Assembly (NCBI RefSeq): GCF_042477335.2
Contig: NC_091255.1
Coordinates: 30,172,501-30,236,500, forward strand
Direction: 5' to 3'
From: Ovis canadensis
Taxonomy: Eukaryota > Chordata > Mammalia > Artiodactyla > Bovidae
Length of the DNA: 64,000 bases
In this document: in pieces, positions 1 to 10,986 of the stretch
Numbering within the stretch: the first letter of the stretch is position 1
How the letters are laid out: every line of letters begins with the position of its first letter
Position numbers and translations under genes: made by a program
The notes under the pieces: generated by a model
What the model was told of the DNA's origin: nothing
The model's database searches: none
The model's input: only the letters and a program-made list of their open reading frames with translations

Positions 1-66
1 AAAAAACCCTTGCCCCCTGCAGTGGAAGCACAGTCTTAACCACTGGACCACCAGGGGCAGTCCCTG
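1..66 (-). repeat. CHR-type SINE, cut by window edge
   Basis: The stretch reads, on the minus strand, as the head of a tRNA-derived CHR SINE: the box around 'ccagtggttaagactgtgc' followed by the 'cactgcaggggg' segment. Only the first part lies in the window. Confidence 0.8.
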
Positions 67-569
67 GATATAACACTCTTTTTTAAACTAAAAAGTGATT
101 TCCAATTTTTATCCCATTATAAATAACTGAGCAACACTTTGTTTTTCTTTTTAAAAATCTTAAAAGCAGGATACCTTCTGTCAACTCCCAAACTACTGTT
201 ACGTCTGCAACCCCATCGTTTCTTTCTGGATGAGTGTGTGTATTTGCTTGCCTTTTTTAAGTTGAACCCAGCTGAGCTCTCCAGTTTGCTGTGAAGAAAG
301 GTCTAGGCTAGTCGATATAAGAAGGGAGCCCAAAGGAGAAGTGCCAGAATGGAGAGACTAGCCCACCTGGAGCCAGCCGAGGTTGGTTTTATAGAAGCAG
401 GGCTGAGTGAGGGGAACTCAGTGACCTCCCTTGCAAGACTCCTTTTAAAAGGAACCACAGCAATGTCCATTCTTTGGAACACTCCATCTCCTATTTGTTG
501 ATTCGCTACAGCGATTGTTCTCGATCCTTGTGGCGTATTAGAATCACCCAGGAAGGAGACAGTTAACTA
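67..569. other. Unique intergenic DNA
   Basis: No open frame with recognisable coding content and no repeat that I recognise in this half kilobase. Confidence 0.5.
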
Positions 570-655
570 TATATTGAGTTGGCCAAAAAGTTCTTTCAGG
601 TTTTCCATTAACATCCTACTGAAAAACCCAAATGAACTTTTTGACCAACCCTATA
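570..655 (+). mobile_element. Short mariner-derived MITE
   Basis: A near-palindrome of about 85 bp. The left end 'gttggccaaaaagttc' (579-592) is mirrored by 'gaactttttgaccaac' (634-649), with flanking TA steps as expected for a Tc1/mariner target. It has no transposase and is a deletion derivative of the ruminant mariner family. Confidence 0.8.
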
Positions 656-661
656 TATATA

Positions 662-803
662 TGAATCAGAGAAGGCAATGGCAACCCACTCCAGTACTCT
701 TGCCTGGAAAATACCATGGATGGAGGAGCCTGGTAGGCTGCCGTCTATGGGGGTCGCACAGAGTCGGACACGACTGAAGCGACTTAGCAGCAGCAACATA
801 TAT
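662..803 (+). repeat. Bov-A monomer SINE
   Basis: Carries the Bov-A core (cccactccagtactcttgcc ... ggtcgcacagagtcggacac) and ends in a (cag)n tail. AT-rich flanks on both sides ('tatatata') are compatible with a target-site duplication. It abuts the BovB fragment that follows. Confidence 0.85.
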
Positions 804-1697
804 ATACTGTCACCCTGCTTATTTAACTTATATGCAGAGTACATCATGAGAAATGCTGGGCTGGAAGAAGCACAAGCTGGAATCAAGACTGCCGGGAGAA
901 ATATCAATAACCTCAGATATGCAGATGACACCACTCTTATGGCAGAAAGTGAAGAGGAACTAAAAAGCCTCTTGATGAAAGTGAAAGAGGAGAGCGAAAA
1001 AGTTGGCTTAAAGCTCAACATTCAGAAAATAAAGATCATGGCATCTGGTCCCACCACTTCATGGGAAATAGATGGGGAAACAGTGGAAACAGTGTCAGAC
1101 TTTAATTTTTTGGGCTCCAACATCACTGCAGATGGTGACTGCAGCCATGAAATTAAAAGACCCTTACTCCTTGGAAAGAAAGATATGACCGACCTAGATA
1201 GTATATTGAAAAGCAGAGATATTACTTTGCCAACAAAGGTCCGTCTAGTCAAGCTTATGGTTTTTCCAGTGGTCATGTATGGATGTGAGAGTTGGACTGT
1301 GAAGAAAGCTGAGCACTGAAGAATTGATGCTTTTGAACTGTGGTGTTGGAGAAGACTCTTGAGAGTCCCTTGGACTGCAAGGAGATCCAGCCAGTCCATC
1401 CTAAAGGAGATCAGTCCTGGGTGTTCATTGGAAGGACTGATGCTGAAGCTGAAACTCCAATACTTTGGCCACCTCATGTGAAGAGTTGACTCATTGGAAA
1501 AGACCCTGATGCTGGGAGGGATTGGGGGCAGGAGGAGAAGGGGACGACCCAGGATGAGATGGCTGGATGGCATCACGGACTCAATGGACGCGAGTCTGAG
1601 TGAACTACAAGGGTTGGTGATGGACAGGGAGGTCTGGCATGCTGCGATTCATGGGGTTGCAGAGTCGGACACGACTGAGTGACTGAACTGAACTGAT
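804..1697 (+). mobile_element. 5'-truncated BovB (RTE LINE) with reverse-transcriptase remnant
   Basis: About 0.9 kb of the 3' end of BovB. The reading frame around 830-1318 contains the reverse-transcriptase catalytic box YADD (918-929) followed by TTLMAES. The frame stops at 1316-1318; downstream frames are broken, and the terminal 'gactgaactgaactga' tail is intact. The frame also runs in from the neighbouring Bov-A SINE, so the apparent 213-residue ORF starting at 678 is a chance fusion of SINE and LINE. The endonuclease and N-terminal RT portions are absent, so this copy cannot move by itself. Confidence 0.92.
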
Positions 1698-1711
1698 ATA
1701 TGTTCCATTTT

Positions 1712-1910
1712 TAGGGCTTCACAGGTGGCACTACTGGTGAAGAACCTGCCCGCCACCCACCAATGCAGGAGATGCTAAAGACGTGGGCCAAGCAGATCCG
1801 CTGGAGAAGGGAATGGCAACGCACTCCAGGATTCTTGCCTGGGAAATCCCATGGACAGAGGAGCCTGGCAGGCTACAGTCCATGAGATCGCAGAGTTAGA
1901 TGCAAGCACA
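1712..1910 (+). repeat. Bov-tA SINE
   Basis: tRNA-Glu-like head (gggcttcacaggtggcac) joined to the Bov-A body. Diverged, including a small duplication in the head. Confidence 0.85.
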
Positions 1911-2669
1911 TTCCATTTCTACCCCCAAAAAATTTCAGTACAATTGCACTGGGGTGAAGCCCAGATGTCGGAAATTTTGGTAACCTCTCTAGGTGAGTCC
2001 GTCTTGCAGCCAGCGCTGAGAACCTCTGCTTTCTGACTTCCAGCGGGACTGGGATTACTGGCCTGGGGGCTGAATGTCTTTAGGTCACAGGCTGCTTTCG
2101 GGGAGTCCCCACTTCCCACTGGGCTTTACCAGAGTCGTCAGCAGCTGTTTCAAAAATGCTGACACATGGAGGAAACGGTATCCCAGCCCAACAGCTCACT
2201 CTGAGTGATGAGACTGAAGATCAGCATTTTGCTACAGCTGCATCAGCCTCCCCAGACAGTCAATTAGCCACAGACTTCAGCAGATGCTGCCTGAAAGAGC
2301 TCTTTTGGGGCTGACTTTCAATGCCCAGAAGCACATTATGTAGCTGAGCAATACTATATTCACATCAGGCAAAAGCATCTTGCTTTAAGTCGCAGTATTT
2401 ATTTCCTGATGAAAGGGGGACTCGCCTTGGACCTGGAACTTGGTGGTACCCAGACGGATGGAGAAGAGGGACTACGATGGTCCTAGAAAGTCCTAGATGG
2501 GACTAGGATGGATGGAGAAGAAGCATGACTAGGATTCTGGGGGTGCAGCCAGCCAAGGACGAGGGAGCATTAACCTAGAGTTATAAGACAGAGGTTTGAA
2601 TCTCATCTCTACTTTTGCTCAGCAACATGGCCTTGCAGTCAGTCCAGCTAATGATCAACTTCTTGGAGC
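1911..2669. other. Unique intergenic DNA
   Basis: No gene or clear repeat. At 2453-2530 the words 'ggatggagaaga' and 'tcctaga' recur imperfectly, suggesting a small local duplication. Confidence 0.5.
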
Positions 2670-2812
2670 TAGAGGGACCTCCCTGATGGTCTAGTAGCTA
2701 AGACGCCATGCTCCCCATGCAGGGGGCTTGGGTTTGATCCCTGGTTAGGAAACTAGATCCTGCATGCCACAACTAAGACCCAGCACAGCCAAGTAAATAA
2801 ATAAATTTTTAA
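2670..2812 (+). repeat. CHR-type SINE
   Basis: Diverged copy with the CHR head (ggacctccctgatggtctag), the 'gtttgatccctggtt' B-box segment and an A/T-rich tail. Confidence 0.85.
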
Positions 2813-3078
2813 AGTGGGAATAGAGATTGCTGCCATAGTTATGTCATAATTAAAACTGAGAGGTAATGCTCATAAGTATATCAACAGAGGCAGGGGTGCA
2901 GAGCTGACCTGACAGAAGAGATTTTTGTGTTTGCATTAATGGCCAGAAACCTGGCCTCTTATGCCTCCTTAGTTCCCCCTTTGGCTGATATAGGGGAGGA
3001 GAGACCATTCACAGGGGTCTGGCAGCCATCTTTAACTCTGATAAGGACAGCTAAGGGCAAGAAGAAATGTGAGCTTCT

Positions 3079-3205
3079 GGAGAATTCCCTGGGGGTCCAG
3101 TGTTTAAGACTCCTAGCTTCCACTGCCAGGGGGCTTGGGTTCAATCCCTGGTCAGGGAACAAGGACCCCACATGCTGCATAGGGTGGTCAAGTAAATAAA
3201 ATAGA
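3079..3205 (+). repeat. CHR-type SINE
   Basis: Head 'gaattccctgggggtccag', B-box 'gggttcaatccctggtc' and a 'aagtaaataaaata' tail. Confidence 0.88.
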
Positions 3206-3261
3206 GCTTCTGAGAGTAGAATGTGGTATCTCGTGATTTTTCCCCAGGTAATTAGCATTAA

Positions 3262-3530
3262 GAATGAGACTGACAGGGGGAAGGGATAGTTAGGGAGTTT
3301 GGGATTGACATGTACACACTACTATCTTTTAAATGGATAACCAACAAAAACTTACTGTATAGCACATGGAACTCTGCTCAATATTGTGTGGCAGCCTGGA
3401 TGGGAGGGGAGTTTGGGGGAGATGGATACATGTATATGTGTGGTTGAGTCCCTTCACTGTTCGCCTGAAACCGTCACAGCGTTGTTAATTGGCTATACCC
3501 CAATACAAAATAAAAAGTTAAAGAAAAAAT
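3262..3530 (+). mobile_element. Ruminant L1 3' end
   Basis: Matches the L1 3' UTR known in bovids: 'actgtatagcacatggaact', then 'ctgcctgaaac'-like text and the terminal 'aatacaaaataaaaagtt'. No coding capacity; 5' truncated. Confidence 0.85.
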
Positions 3531-4224
3531 GAGACTGAAGCTTTTGGTGAAAATGCAAATCTGCAGTTTACTATGGATTGAATTCACCTGTGCCCTGTAT
3601 AGCTGCCCTCTATTAGCCATCCATGGAGGGGTGACTTTTTCATGTCTCCTGGTCTCCAGTTAATGTCCATATCCTCAGAGGGAAGGTTTTCTCCTACATT
3701 AGTGAATCCTTCCTTCAAGCAAGGAGAGGGCTCAGGGGAGGTGGTTTTTGCTCCCTGCAGGACCTGGTATCTCCTGAGAATGAGTCTCTGGTGCTCAGCA
3801 CCCGCCCCCCCAAACTCCCCACCTCCACGCACCCCTGATCTGCCCTGGGGAGATGCTTCTGAGCAAGGGATGTGTCCTGGGGTAGAGGGTTCTCTGGGGA
3901 CTCCAGCCTCCTGGGACATGGCTTTCTCAAGAAGGTTCCTAAGCCAGGGGACTTTGCCCTTTGTGTGGTTGGACCCATCGGGGCTACTGTTGGAGCTGGG
4001 GCTGAGCTTCAAGAAACTTTTAGGAACAGATCTCCCAGAAACAGGAGTGGCCATCCAGAGATGAGAACCCGAAGACCTCTCGTTGAAATGATTTGGTCCA
4101 TGAAGCTCCATCCGTACCAGACACACTTCTGGCTGGGTAAGTGCTGATGGCTGCAAGTGACCAGAAAGAAGACCGATGACATCAGGGGAGGCGGCGGGGA
4201 CAGAGACTGGGTTTGGGGGACAGA
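3531..4224. other. Unique intergenic DNA with overlapping ORFs, not recognised
   Basis: Several overlapping ORFs of 76-190 codons occur on both strands between 3584 and 4239. None resembles a known protein, none has a splice or promoter context I can defend, and overlap in many frames is typical of GC-rich non-coding DNA. Confidence 0.5.
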
Positions 4225-4431
4225 TAGACCTGGCTGCATTTTATTTTATTATTTTTTTACACGGACCATTTCAAAGTCTTTATTGAATTTGTTACAATAT
4301 TGCTCTGTTTCGTGTTTAAGTTTTCTTGGCCTCAAGACACATGGCATCTTAGCTTCCAGACCAGAGATGGAACCTGCACCCCCTACATTGGAGGGTGAAG
4401 TCTTACCCACTGGACCACCAAGGAAGTCCCA
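4225..4431 (-). repeat. CHR-type SINE, long form
   Basis: Ends on the plus strand with the inverted head 'ggaccaccaaggaagtccc' and carries the extended 'gtctttattgaatttgttac' tail region of the longer CHR subfamily. Confidence 0.88.
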
Positions 4432-5388
4432 CTTTGCTGGATTTTAAATTAGAAGTTCTCTTGTTGGATCGCACTTGTAAGCTGTTACTGGTGGGTGACC
4501 GCAAATTGCAACAGTCATCTCAAAAGTCATTCAGAGAAAGTTTTTGGTTTTGAAAGAACAAAGACCCAGAAAAGTGAGCTAGTTTATTTTTAATTGGCAA
4601 GTGCAATTGACATATTTCATTTGAAGTGATGAATATATACAGCTGATGACCTATTACCATCTCCTGCCTTAACCACAATTTTTTCACAATGATCTCAAAT
4701 CTACTTTACAGACATAGAGCTTTACCTTTCAGATGGATGAAGGCAAATTCATACATTAAACCAATATGACAGCAAGAGAATCTTTATCTTTCTGCACTGA
4801 ACGAGACCAGGATCACCCAGTTCAAATGCTTGTAAGAACTCTGCCTCAGTTAATTAATCAGCAAACCAGACCTCTTCGTTGAATTCAGTTCTTATCAGCA
4901 GAGACTACGGCTTTCAATAGAACAGTGTGCAGTTGACAAGGATGTGCTTCAGAGCTTCTTTTAATTAAAAGCCTTTTTAATATGAAACCTGTATTTCTGA
5001 TTTGATATTAAAAAAAAGCTTATATTATTGTAGCTTCAGTTCCAAGTAGAACTTCACTGCTGATCAGCTCTGAGGCCTTGAGCTAGTTCAGCTAAGCTCT
5101 CAGATTTTTGTACAGACAACCCCAAAGAGTTATGAGATGTAGTCCCCACACAGGGCAAATGTAGGACTCTGACATCACCATCCCTAGACCACTTTCTCTG
5201 TGTCGTTCCCCGTCCTCCCTGGGCAGAGGTTTGGGCCCAGAGCCACGCCCACTCTCCCCCCGCCATGCCACCCCAACTGGCATGAAGAACATGCAGAGAT
5301 CAGTATACAAAATAGCATGGACTGGGTCATCACAACTGAGTGAAAACATACACGTCATTCTGGATTCATTCACTTGTCAGACATCCAA
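4432..5388. other. Repeat-poor AT-rich block, possible conserved non-coding DNA
   Basis: Almost 1 kb with no SINE or LINE that I recognise. It contains homeodomain-type TAAT words including the palindrome 'cttttaattaaaag' near 4957-4970 and 'cagttaattaatcagc' near 4846-4861. No coding ORF. Regulatory function is inference only. Confidence 0.3.
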
Positions 5389-5583
5389 TGAAACAGGTGG
5401 CTCAGTGGTAAAGAATCCACCTGCCAATGCAGGAGACTTGGGTTCAACCCCTGGGTCAGGAAGATCCCTCAGAGAAGATGGCAACCCACTCCAGTATGCT
5501 TGCCTGGGCAATCCCATGCACAGAGGGGCCTGGAGGGCTACAGTCCATGGAGTTGTGAAAGAGTAGGACACAACTGAGGGTGC
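5389..5583 (+). repeat. Bov-tA SINE
   Basis: Head 'ggtggctcagtggtaaagaa', 'atgcaggagacttgggttc' and the Bov-A body to 'aggacacaactgagg'. Confidence 0.92.
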
Positions 5584-8075
5584 ACACACCATATGCCCAG
5601 CTCTTTCTTGGGCCTCAGTCATTAACTGTGTGCCAGGCAGACTTAAGACAGACTCTTTCTTGGGCTTCTGTACAACTCAACTTGTATACACTCTGTAGAT
5701 GCGCAACTAACCAAACCCACAGCAGATACATTAAAAAAAAAAAAAAGGATAGAATTAAGATTGTGGTGGGAGAGGAACAGACAGTAAACCAGCAAACAAA
5801 GAAGTCAGTAAGAGGAGTTCAGTTGCTGGCCAGCGTGATGCCAAAAAGAAGGCTGGTGAAAGAGTGGCTGAAGAACGCGATTTGGAGACATTTTTGTTTT
5901 TGTTTGTTACACTTTCTGCATTTTCCAAGTGTGCCACAATGAAGGTGTATTAATTTTGAAATCTGAATGAAATTAAGGAAGGAAAAACCACTCCACACTC
6001 CAGGGAAAGTCACCCAGAAGGGAGAAGTGGCTGGTGAGAGATTCCCCCGCTCTTTCCCCACTTTCTAGCCTGTCGCCACTGTGCTGTGTTTATGTGTGAC
6101 CAGCTGCACAGGGAGCAGGAGCCGGTCTCCTCGGTGCCTGTTTACCTCCTGCCTGTTCACCCAGCGCCAGAGCGGCTCCCCCGGGCCGTGATCAAAACAT
6201 GAGTTCATTGCGCTTGGTTCCCCGGGGAGAACAAGCCAGCCCTGCCTGGAACTGCGTGTCCCCGTCTTCAGGGAATGTCCTCAGGCTCTAGAATGTCTCT
6301 CCTGGCCAATCACCCAGAGGATGCCTGGCCTGGGACTTCCGTCAGCTTTCCAGCAGGTGGGTGGGTTTGGGGAGGACTGTGAGGTCTGGTTTGAAGGGTA
6401 AAATCACACAGGCCCCTTTTTTTCCATCTGGGTTTAAGCCCATCACAGTTGACTCTGCAGCATCCAAACTGTCCCATCCGTGGGTAGCGTGCTGCAGCCA
6501 CAGCTCCCCAGAGAGGTCAGCAAAGAGTGGGGAGCTCCGACCTCAGAGGGGGATGGAGGTTCCAGGGCATCTACCTCCAGCTGGGGTTGGTCGTGGGAGG
6601 GCAGGTTCCAGCCAGGAGGCCCAGGATGGGGCTGAGAGGAGACCACACAAAAGCCAGACAGAAGTACCCAGTTCTAGGGCAAGGACCCAGACCAAGTACT
6701 GACTCCAAAGCAAAGGTCAGACGTGAGCCCTGGGGAGGGGTGCTGGCCCTGCTGGAGGGATGATGGATGGAGCCTGTCTGCAGACCCACCCGCTCAGTCA
6801 GTCAGTCTAAGGAGGGGAAGAGCTCCTGAGGGCTTCCAGCCCCTCTGACAGCATCCACCCCACCCGACCCCACCCCTATGGCGCCGTTCTGTGGTTCTGA
6901 CACTGGCTTGTGTGCGGAGGTGGGCTTGAAGGGACCTGTTACTTAAAAGCACTGTAGAGTCCAGCTACAGTGCTAAGAGCACTTAGATGAGCCCTTTTAT
7001 TATAAAGTGACTTGCTGTATATTAAAAACAGATTCCTTTTTAAAAGCCTGGAAGAAGTATGCTCGGATATTCACATTGATTGCCTCAGCTAATGGAATAT
7101 GGGAAAGATTTTCTCCTCTGTCATACATTCCTACTTTTTTAATTAAATTATAAATTGTTCAAGTAATACAGATATAAATGCTTGCTGGAAGATTCCGAGG
7201 ATCTGAAGCATGTGGCATAAAAACTGAAGGCTGCCTGGCTCACCACTCCAGGGCCACTTCCCCACCCAATAGTGACTGCTGACATCAGCGTGGTGTCTAG
7301 TAGTTGGATAGTTTTGATGTTTAAAAAAGAAAAAGGCTTAAAGAATGACTATTGCATGGGCCAGGGAGCACAGAAAGTTCTCATGGAGGAAGGTTGTTGA
7401 TCACATCTGAGGGGCCTGAGAGTCAGGCAAGCAGACAGAGGCTTCTGGGCCGTGATGTGTATCCCATGGCCCTCCTGCCCACTGCATTCCTGGGAGAGTT
7501 CCAAGGAGACCTTCTCCTCTCACCCAGAAACCTCTTCCCCTGACAAGCAGCTGTGTACAAAGCGGTCCTTGTTAAAACTTCCCTGAATTCAAAAGTGATT
7601 AGGAAACATGTAGAAGATTCTCCATCCAATGAGAAGGCAGGAATGTGGGCTCATCTACCCTCAGCCACCCACTTCCCTAGCTCCTGACCTCTGCCTCCCA
7701 ATTTGCCCCAGCAGGCAGATTCATATGGAGAAGGAGTCTTCTGGCTGGTAGCCTGGTGCTTCCAGCAGCTGTGAAGAAAGTAAAAGTGGTTTAGAGGCCC
7801 ATCCATCATTCCCAGAGGGTCCTCCAACAGATCAGGCCGGCCTCAGGGCTCCATGGGCCCAGTCACTGGGGCTTCCTTGTGAAGTCCCACCTGCCAGCAT
7901 CTTCCCTCTTCCTGAGCCTGTGGTTGCCACGGTGATAAGTCAACCCTAGGCATGGCTCTTTCTTCTCCCCGGTTCCAGAGAGCAATGGAACCCAATGAGC
8001 CCCCAGTAGCCAGAGCTGCTCCTAACGCACCTTCAGAATTTGCTCCCCTGGTGCTTAAGCCCTGTTTTTAAATTA
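5584..8075. other. 2.5 kb repeat-poor intergenic DNA
   Basis: Only an A-run at 5731-5744 and low-grade AT-rich text. GC-rich stretches (6100-6900) give overlapping ORFs on both strands (for example 6361-6702), none recognisable as protein. I see no promoter or exon that I can support. Confidence 0.45.
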
Positions 8076-8440
8076 TAGGCAGAAAAAAAAAATCAGAGAG
8101 AGAAAAATTGGAGACCTAAATGCCCAGCAACAGGAGAAAAGATAGGTAAATACATTAATGGTGGTTTATAACTATTATGTGGTAGTCACTCAGTAGTGTC
8201 TGACTCTCTGTGACCCCATGGACTGTAGCCTGCCAGGCTCCTCTGTCCATGGAATTCTCCAGGCAAGAACACTGGAGTGGGTTGTCATGCCCTTCTCCAG
8301 GTTATACCTATTATACAGTCACTAAAAAAATGATGTTTACGAAGAGTCTTTAATAACATAGAGAAATGCTTGGCTCAGCAAATCTAAAATAGTTTAGCAA
8401 GAAAACACATCTCAAAGCTTGGCGGTGCATTAAATTTAGG
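8076..8440 (+). mobile_element. Old L1 3' region, interrupted
   Basis: Text such as 'cctaaatgcccagcaacagg' and, after the SINE, 'aaaaaatgatgtttacgaag' matches the 3' part of mammalian L1M elements. A Bov-tA is inserted at 8175-8301, flanked by near-identical 'tataactattat'/'tatacctattat'. Confidence 0.75.
8175..8301 (-). repeat. Bov-tA/Bov-A SINE, 3' part
   Basis: Inverted Bov-A body (gtctgactctctgtgacccc ... ggagtgggttgtcatgccc). The tRNA-like head is missing. Inserted in an old L1. Confidence 0.88.
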
Positions 8441-8455
8441 AAATACCATGTCCCT

Positions 8456-9028
8456 ACCCTCTCTCACCATGAAATTAAAAGACGCTTACTCCTTGGAAGA
8501 AAAGTTGTGACCAACCTAGATAGTATATTCAAAAGCAGAGACATTACTTTGCTAAGATCCACCTAGTCAAGGCTATGGTTTTTCCTGTGGTCACGTATGG
8601 ATGTGAGAGTTGGACTGTGAAGAAGGCTGAGCACCAAATAATTGATGCTTTTGAACTGTGGTGTTGGAGAAGACTCTTGAGAGTCCCTTGGACTGCAAGG
8701 AGAACCAACCAGTCCATTCTGAAGGAGATCAACTCTGAGATTTCTTTGGAAGGAGTGATGCTAAAGCTGAAGCTCCAGTACTTTAGCCACCTCATGCGAA
8801 GAGTTGACTCATTGGAAAAGACTCTGATGCTGGGAGAGATTGGGGGCAGGAGGAGAAGGGGACAACCCAGGATGAGATGGCTGGATGGCATCACGGACTC
8901 AATGGACGTGAGTCTGAGTGAACTCCGGGAGATGGTGATGGACAGAGAGGCCTGGCGTGCTGCGATTCATGGGGTCGCAAAGAGTCGGACACGACTGAGC
9001 GACTGAACTGAACTGAACCCTCTCTCAC
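8456..9028 (+). mobile_element. BovB 3' fragment with intact target-site duplication
   Basis: The last 549 bp of BovB (8468-9016) ends in 'gcgactgaactgaactgaac'. It is flanked by a perfect 12-base repeat 'accctctctcac' at 8456-8467 and 9017-9028, the footprint of target-primed reverse transcription. An ORF from 8575 to 9006 is open through the ORF C-terminus, but this copy lacks RT and endonuclease and is a dead-on-arrival insertion. Confidence 0.95.
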
Positions 9029-9402
9029 AGATTCATGTTGCACATCGATGTAGTAAAAGTTCTGAGGAGTCTGACAATAAAGCAGCTGTAATTAGCTTTA
9101 TTTAACTCACTGTTTCCTGGATCTGTTTGACAGACCCCTTTGCTGTGAAGACCCCTTTTTGGGCCGAAGCATGGTCATCCTCTGCCTCCCTGCCGGGTGG
9201 TCACTGTATGGGCTGCCCACACCTCCCTAGGGACCCCCAGAGCGCCTGGACATGGGGACTGCGTATCCTACCTCCTCTCCCTGCGCCTGGTTCCCACCCC
9301 ATGGCCTGGCACTTGGGAGTTTGCAGCGAGAGCTTTGGCATTGTCCACGTTTGTTTCCAGTTTAGCTGCTGCTGATCCGCCGTTCATTCCTCCTTCTTTA
9401 AG
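9029..9402. other. Unique intergenic DNA
   Basis: No repeat recognised. ORFs at 9127-9375 and 9197-9565 overlap and are not recognised as protein; the second runs into a SINE. Confidence 0.45.
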
Positions 9403-9535
9403 TGCTGCTGTTGCTGTTTATGACTATGCTGTGCCCAACCATTTGCGACCCCATGGCCTGGAGCCCACCAGGCTGCTCCGCCCATGGGATTTCCCAGGCA
9501 AGAATACTGGGTGGATTGCCATTTCCTTCTGCACT
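9403..9535 (-). repeat. Bov-A monomer SINE
   Basis: Inverted (cag)n tail 'gctgctgttgctgttt' followed by the Bov-A body up to 'attgccatttccttctgc'. Confidence 0.9.
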
Positions 9536-9879
9536 TCTTTAAACGGTGTTTATTGTAAGAAATGAGCACTCAGTCAACCCCAGCACTGTCATTTATCTAC
9601 CTTCAATAAGGGATTAATCACCGATGGGCCGTGAGCCAGGTGCATCAGCTGGCCTTCCTGATGTTTCGGTGTGATGAGCCCAGCACTTTCCCACCTGGAC
9701 CTTGGCCTGTGCTGGCCACTGGCCTGGCTCTGCCTCAACACCTTCCCTGCTTCCTCACTGAGCAGCTCCTTTGGGACTCAGCGTAAATGCCATTTCATTA
9801 GGGAGAACTTCCCCGATCCCATCATCTGTGTTAACTCCATCACACACTTTCATGGACATTTCTTGCCTCCTGTCATAGA
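9536..9879. other. Unique intergenic DNA
   Basis: Nothing recognised beyond weak L2-like text towards the right end. Confidence 0.4.
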
Positions 9880-10032
9880 TCCTGATTAGGTATTCATTTG
9901 TTCAATCTCTCTAGATACTAGACTATAAAGTCCTTGAGGGCAGAGATCTAGTTGGTTTTGTTCAGTATGGTATACTCAGCACAGTGTCTGGCGCATAGTA
10001 GGCCAACACATGTTTGTTTAGTGAATGAATTT
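9880..10032 (+). repeat. L2 LINE 3' end
   Basis: Contains 'gtccttgagggcagagatc', 'cacagtgtctggcgcatagt' and the tail 'tgtttgtttagtgaatgaat', the standard 3' end of L2. Confidence 0.8.
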
Positions 10033-10082
10033 TAACTTGATATTTCTTAGACCACTCAGCCAATACCCTGGTATGTAGCGTG

Positions 10083-10297
10083 TAGTGTGCATCCATACCC
10101 AGTCATGTCTGACTCTTTGTGACCCCATGGACTATATATAGCCTGCCAGGCTCCTCTGTCCATGGAATTTCCCAGGAAAGAATAGTCGAGTGGGTTGCCA
10201 CTTCCTACTCCAGGGAACCAAGGGACTGAATCACTGTCTCTCACCTCCTACACTCGCAGGCAGATTCTTTACCACTAGGGCTGCCTGGGAAGCCCTT
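10083..10297 (-). repeat. Bov-tA SINE
   Basis: Full inverted element from 'cagtcatgtctgactctttg' to the tRNA-like head 'actagggctgcctgggaagc'. A small insertion 'tatata' sits in the body. Confidence 0.92.
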
Positions 10298-10331
10298 GGT
10301 ATGCCACACCTTAAATTAGCTCATCTAATTT

Positions 10332-10538
10332 TCCTGGGGCTTCTGTAATAGCTCAGGAGTAAAGAATGCAATGCAGGAGACGCGGGTTTGATACTTGGGT
10401 CAGGAAGATCTCCTGGAGAAGGGAATGGCAACCCACTCCAGTGTCCTTGCCTGGGAAATCCCATGGACAGAGGAGCCTGGCAAGCCACAGCGCCTGGGGT
10501 GGCAAAAGAGTCAGACATGACTTAGCAACTCAATAACT
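10332..10538 (+). repeat. Bov-tA SINE
   Basis: Head 'ggggcttctgtaatagctca' diverged; body intact to 'gacatgacttagcaactcaa'. It faces the inverted Bov-tA 35 bp away. Confidence 0.92.
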
Positions 10539-10986
10539 TTCCCATCTGTAAAATGGGTAACAAAAAAGGAAAGAAATTGAATTAGGTCCATAAATCCTGA
10601 AATCTCAGGTGGCATAATACACATAAACCCAATCAGTAGGTTGGGGTTGAGGAAGGGGGTGCTCTGCTCCATGTAGTAATCCAGGGACCCAGGGGCTGCA
10701 TCTCTGCTGTTTTCAATGACCAGCTTCCAAGTTGTCTTGGGAGTTGACATCCAGTTGGCAGATGGGAGACATGGAGGATGTTGAGGGGTGTGTTTTTAAG
10801 GGCCAGGCCTGGAAATGAAGCATTTCACATCCATCCATGTTTACTTGGCCAAAACCTAGTCACATGGCTGCATTCAACAGCAAGGGAATCTGGGAAATAT
10901 AGCTAGGTGACCAAGATTCAAAGGAAAACGAGTTCAGTGAAAAGCTAGACTGCCACAGAAACTAGTACATTGAGCAGATTTAGAAT
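10539..10986. other. Unique intergenic DNA
   Basis: No gene or repeat recognised. Confidence 0.5.

Noticed and set aside
3584-4239. Cluster of ORFs on both strands
   Set aside because: Multiple overlapping frames with none conserved in appearance; looks like GC-rich non-coding DNA.
5389-5460. Possible tRNA gene in Bov-tA heads
   Set aside because: The tRNA-Glu-like heads lack a foldable complete cloverleaf and are SINE parts; the same holds for all Bov-tA and CHR copies here.
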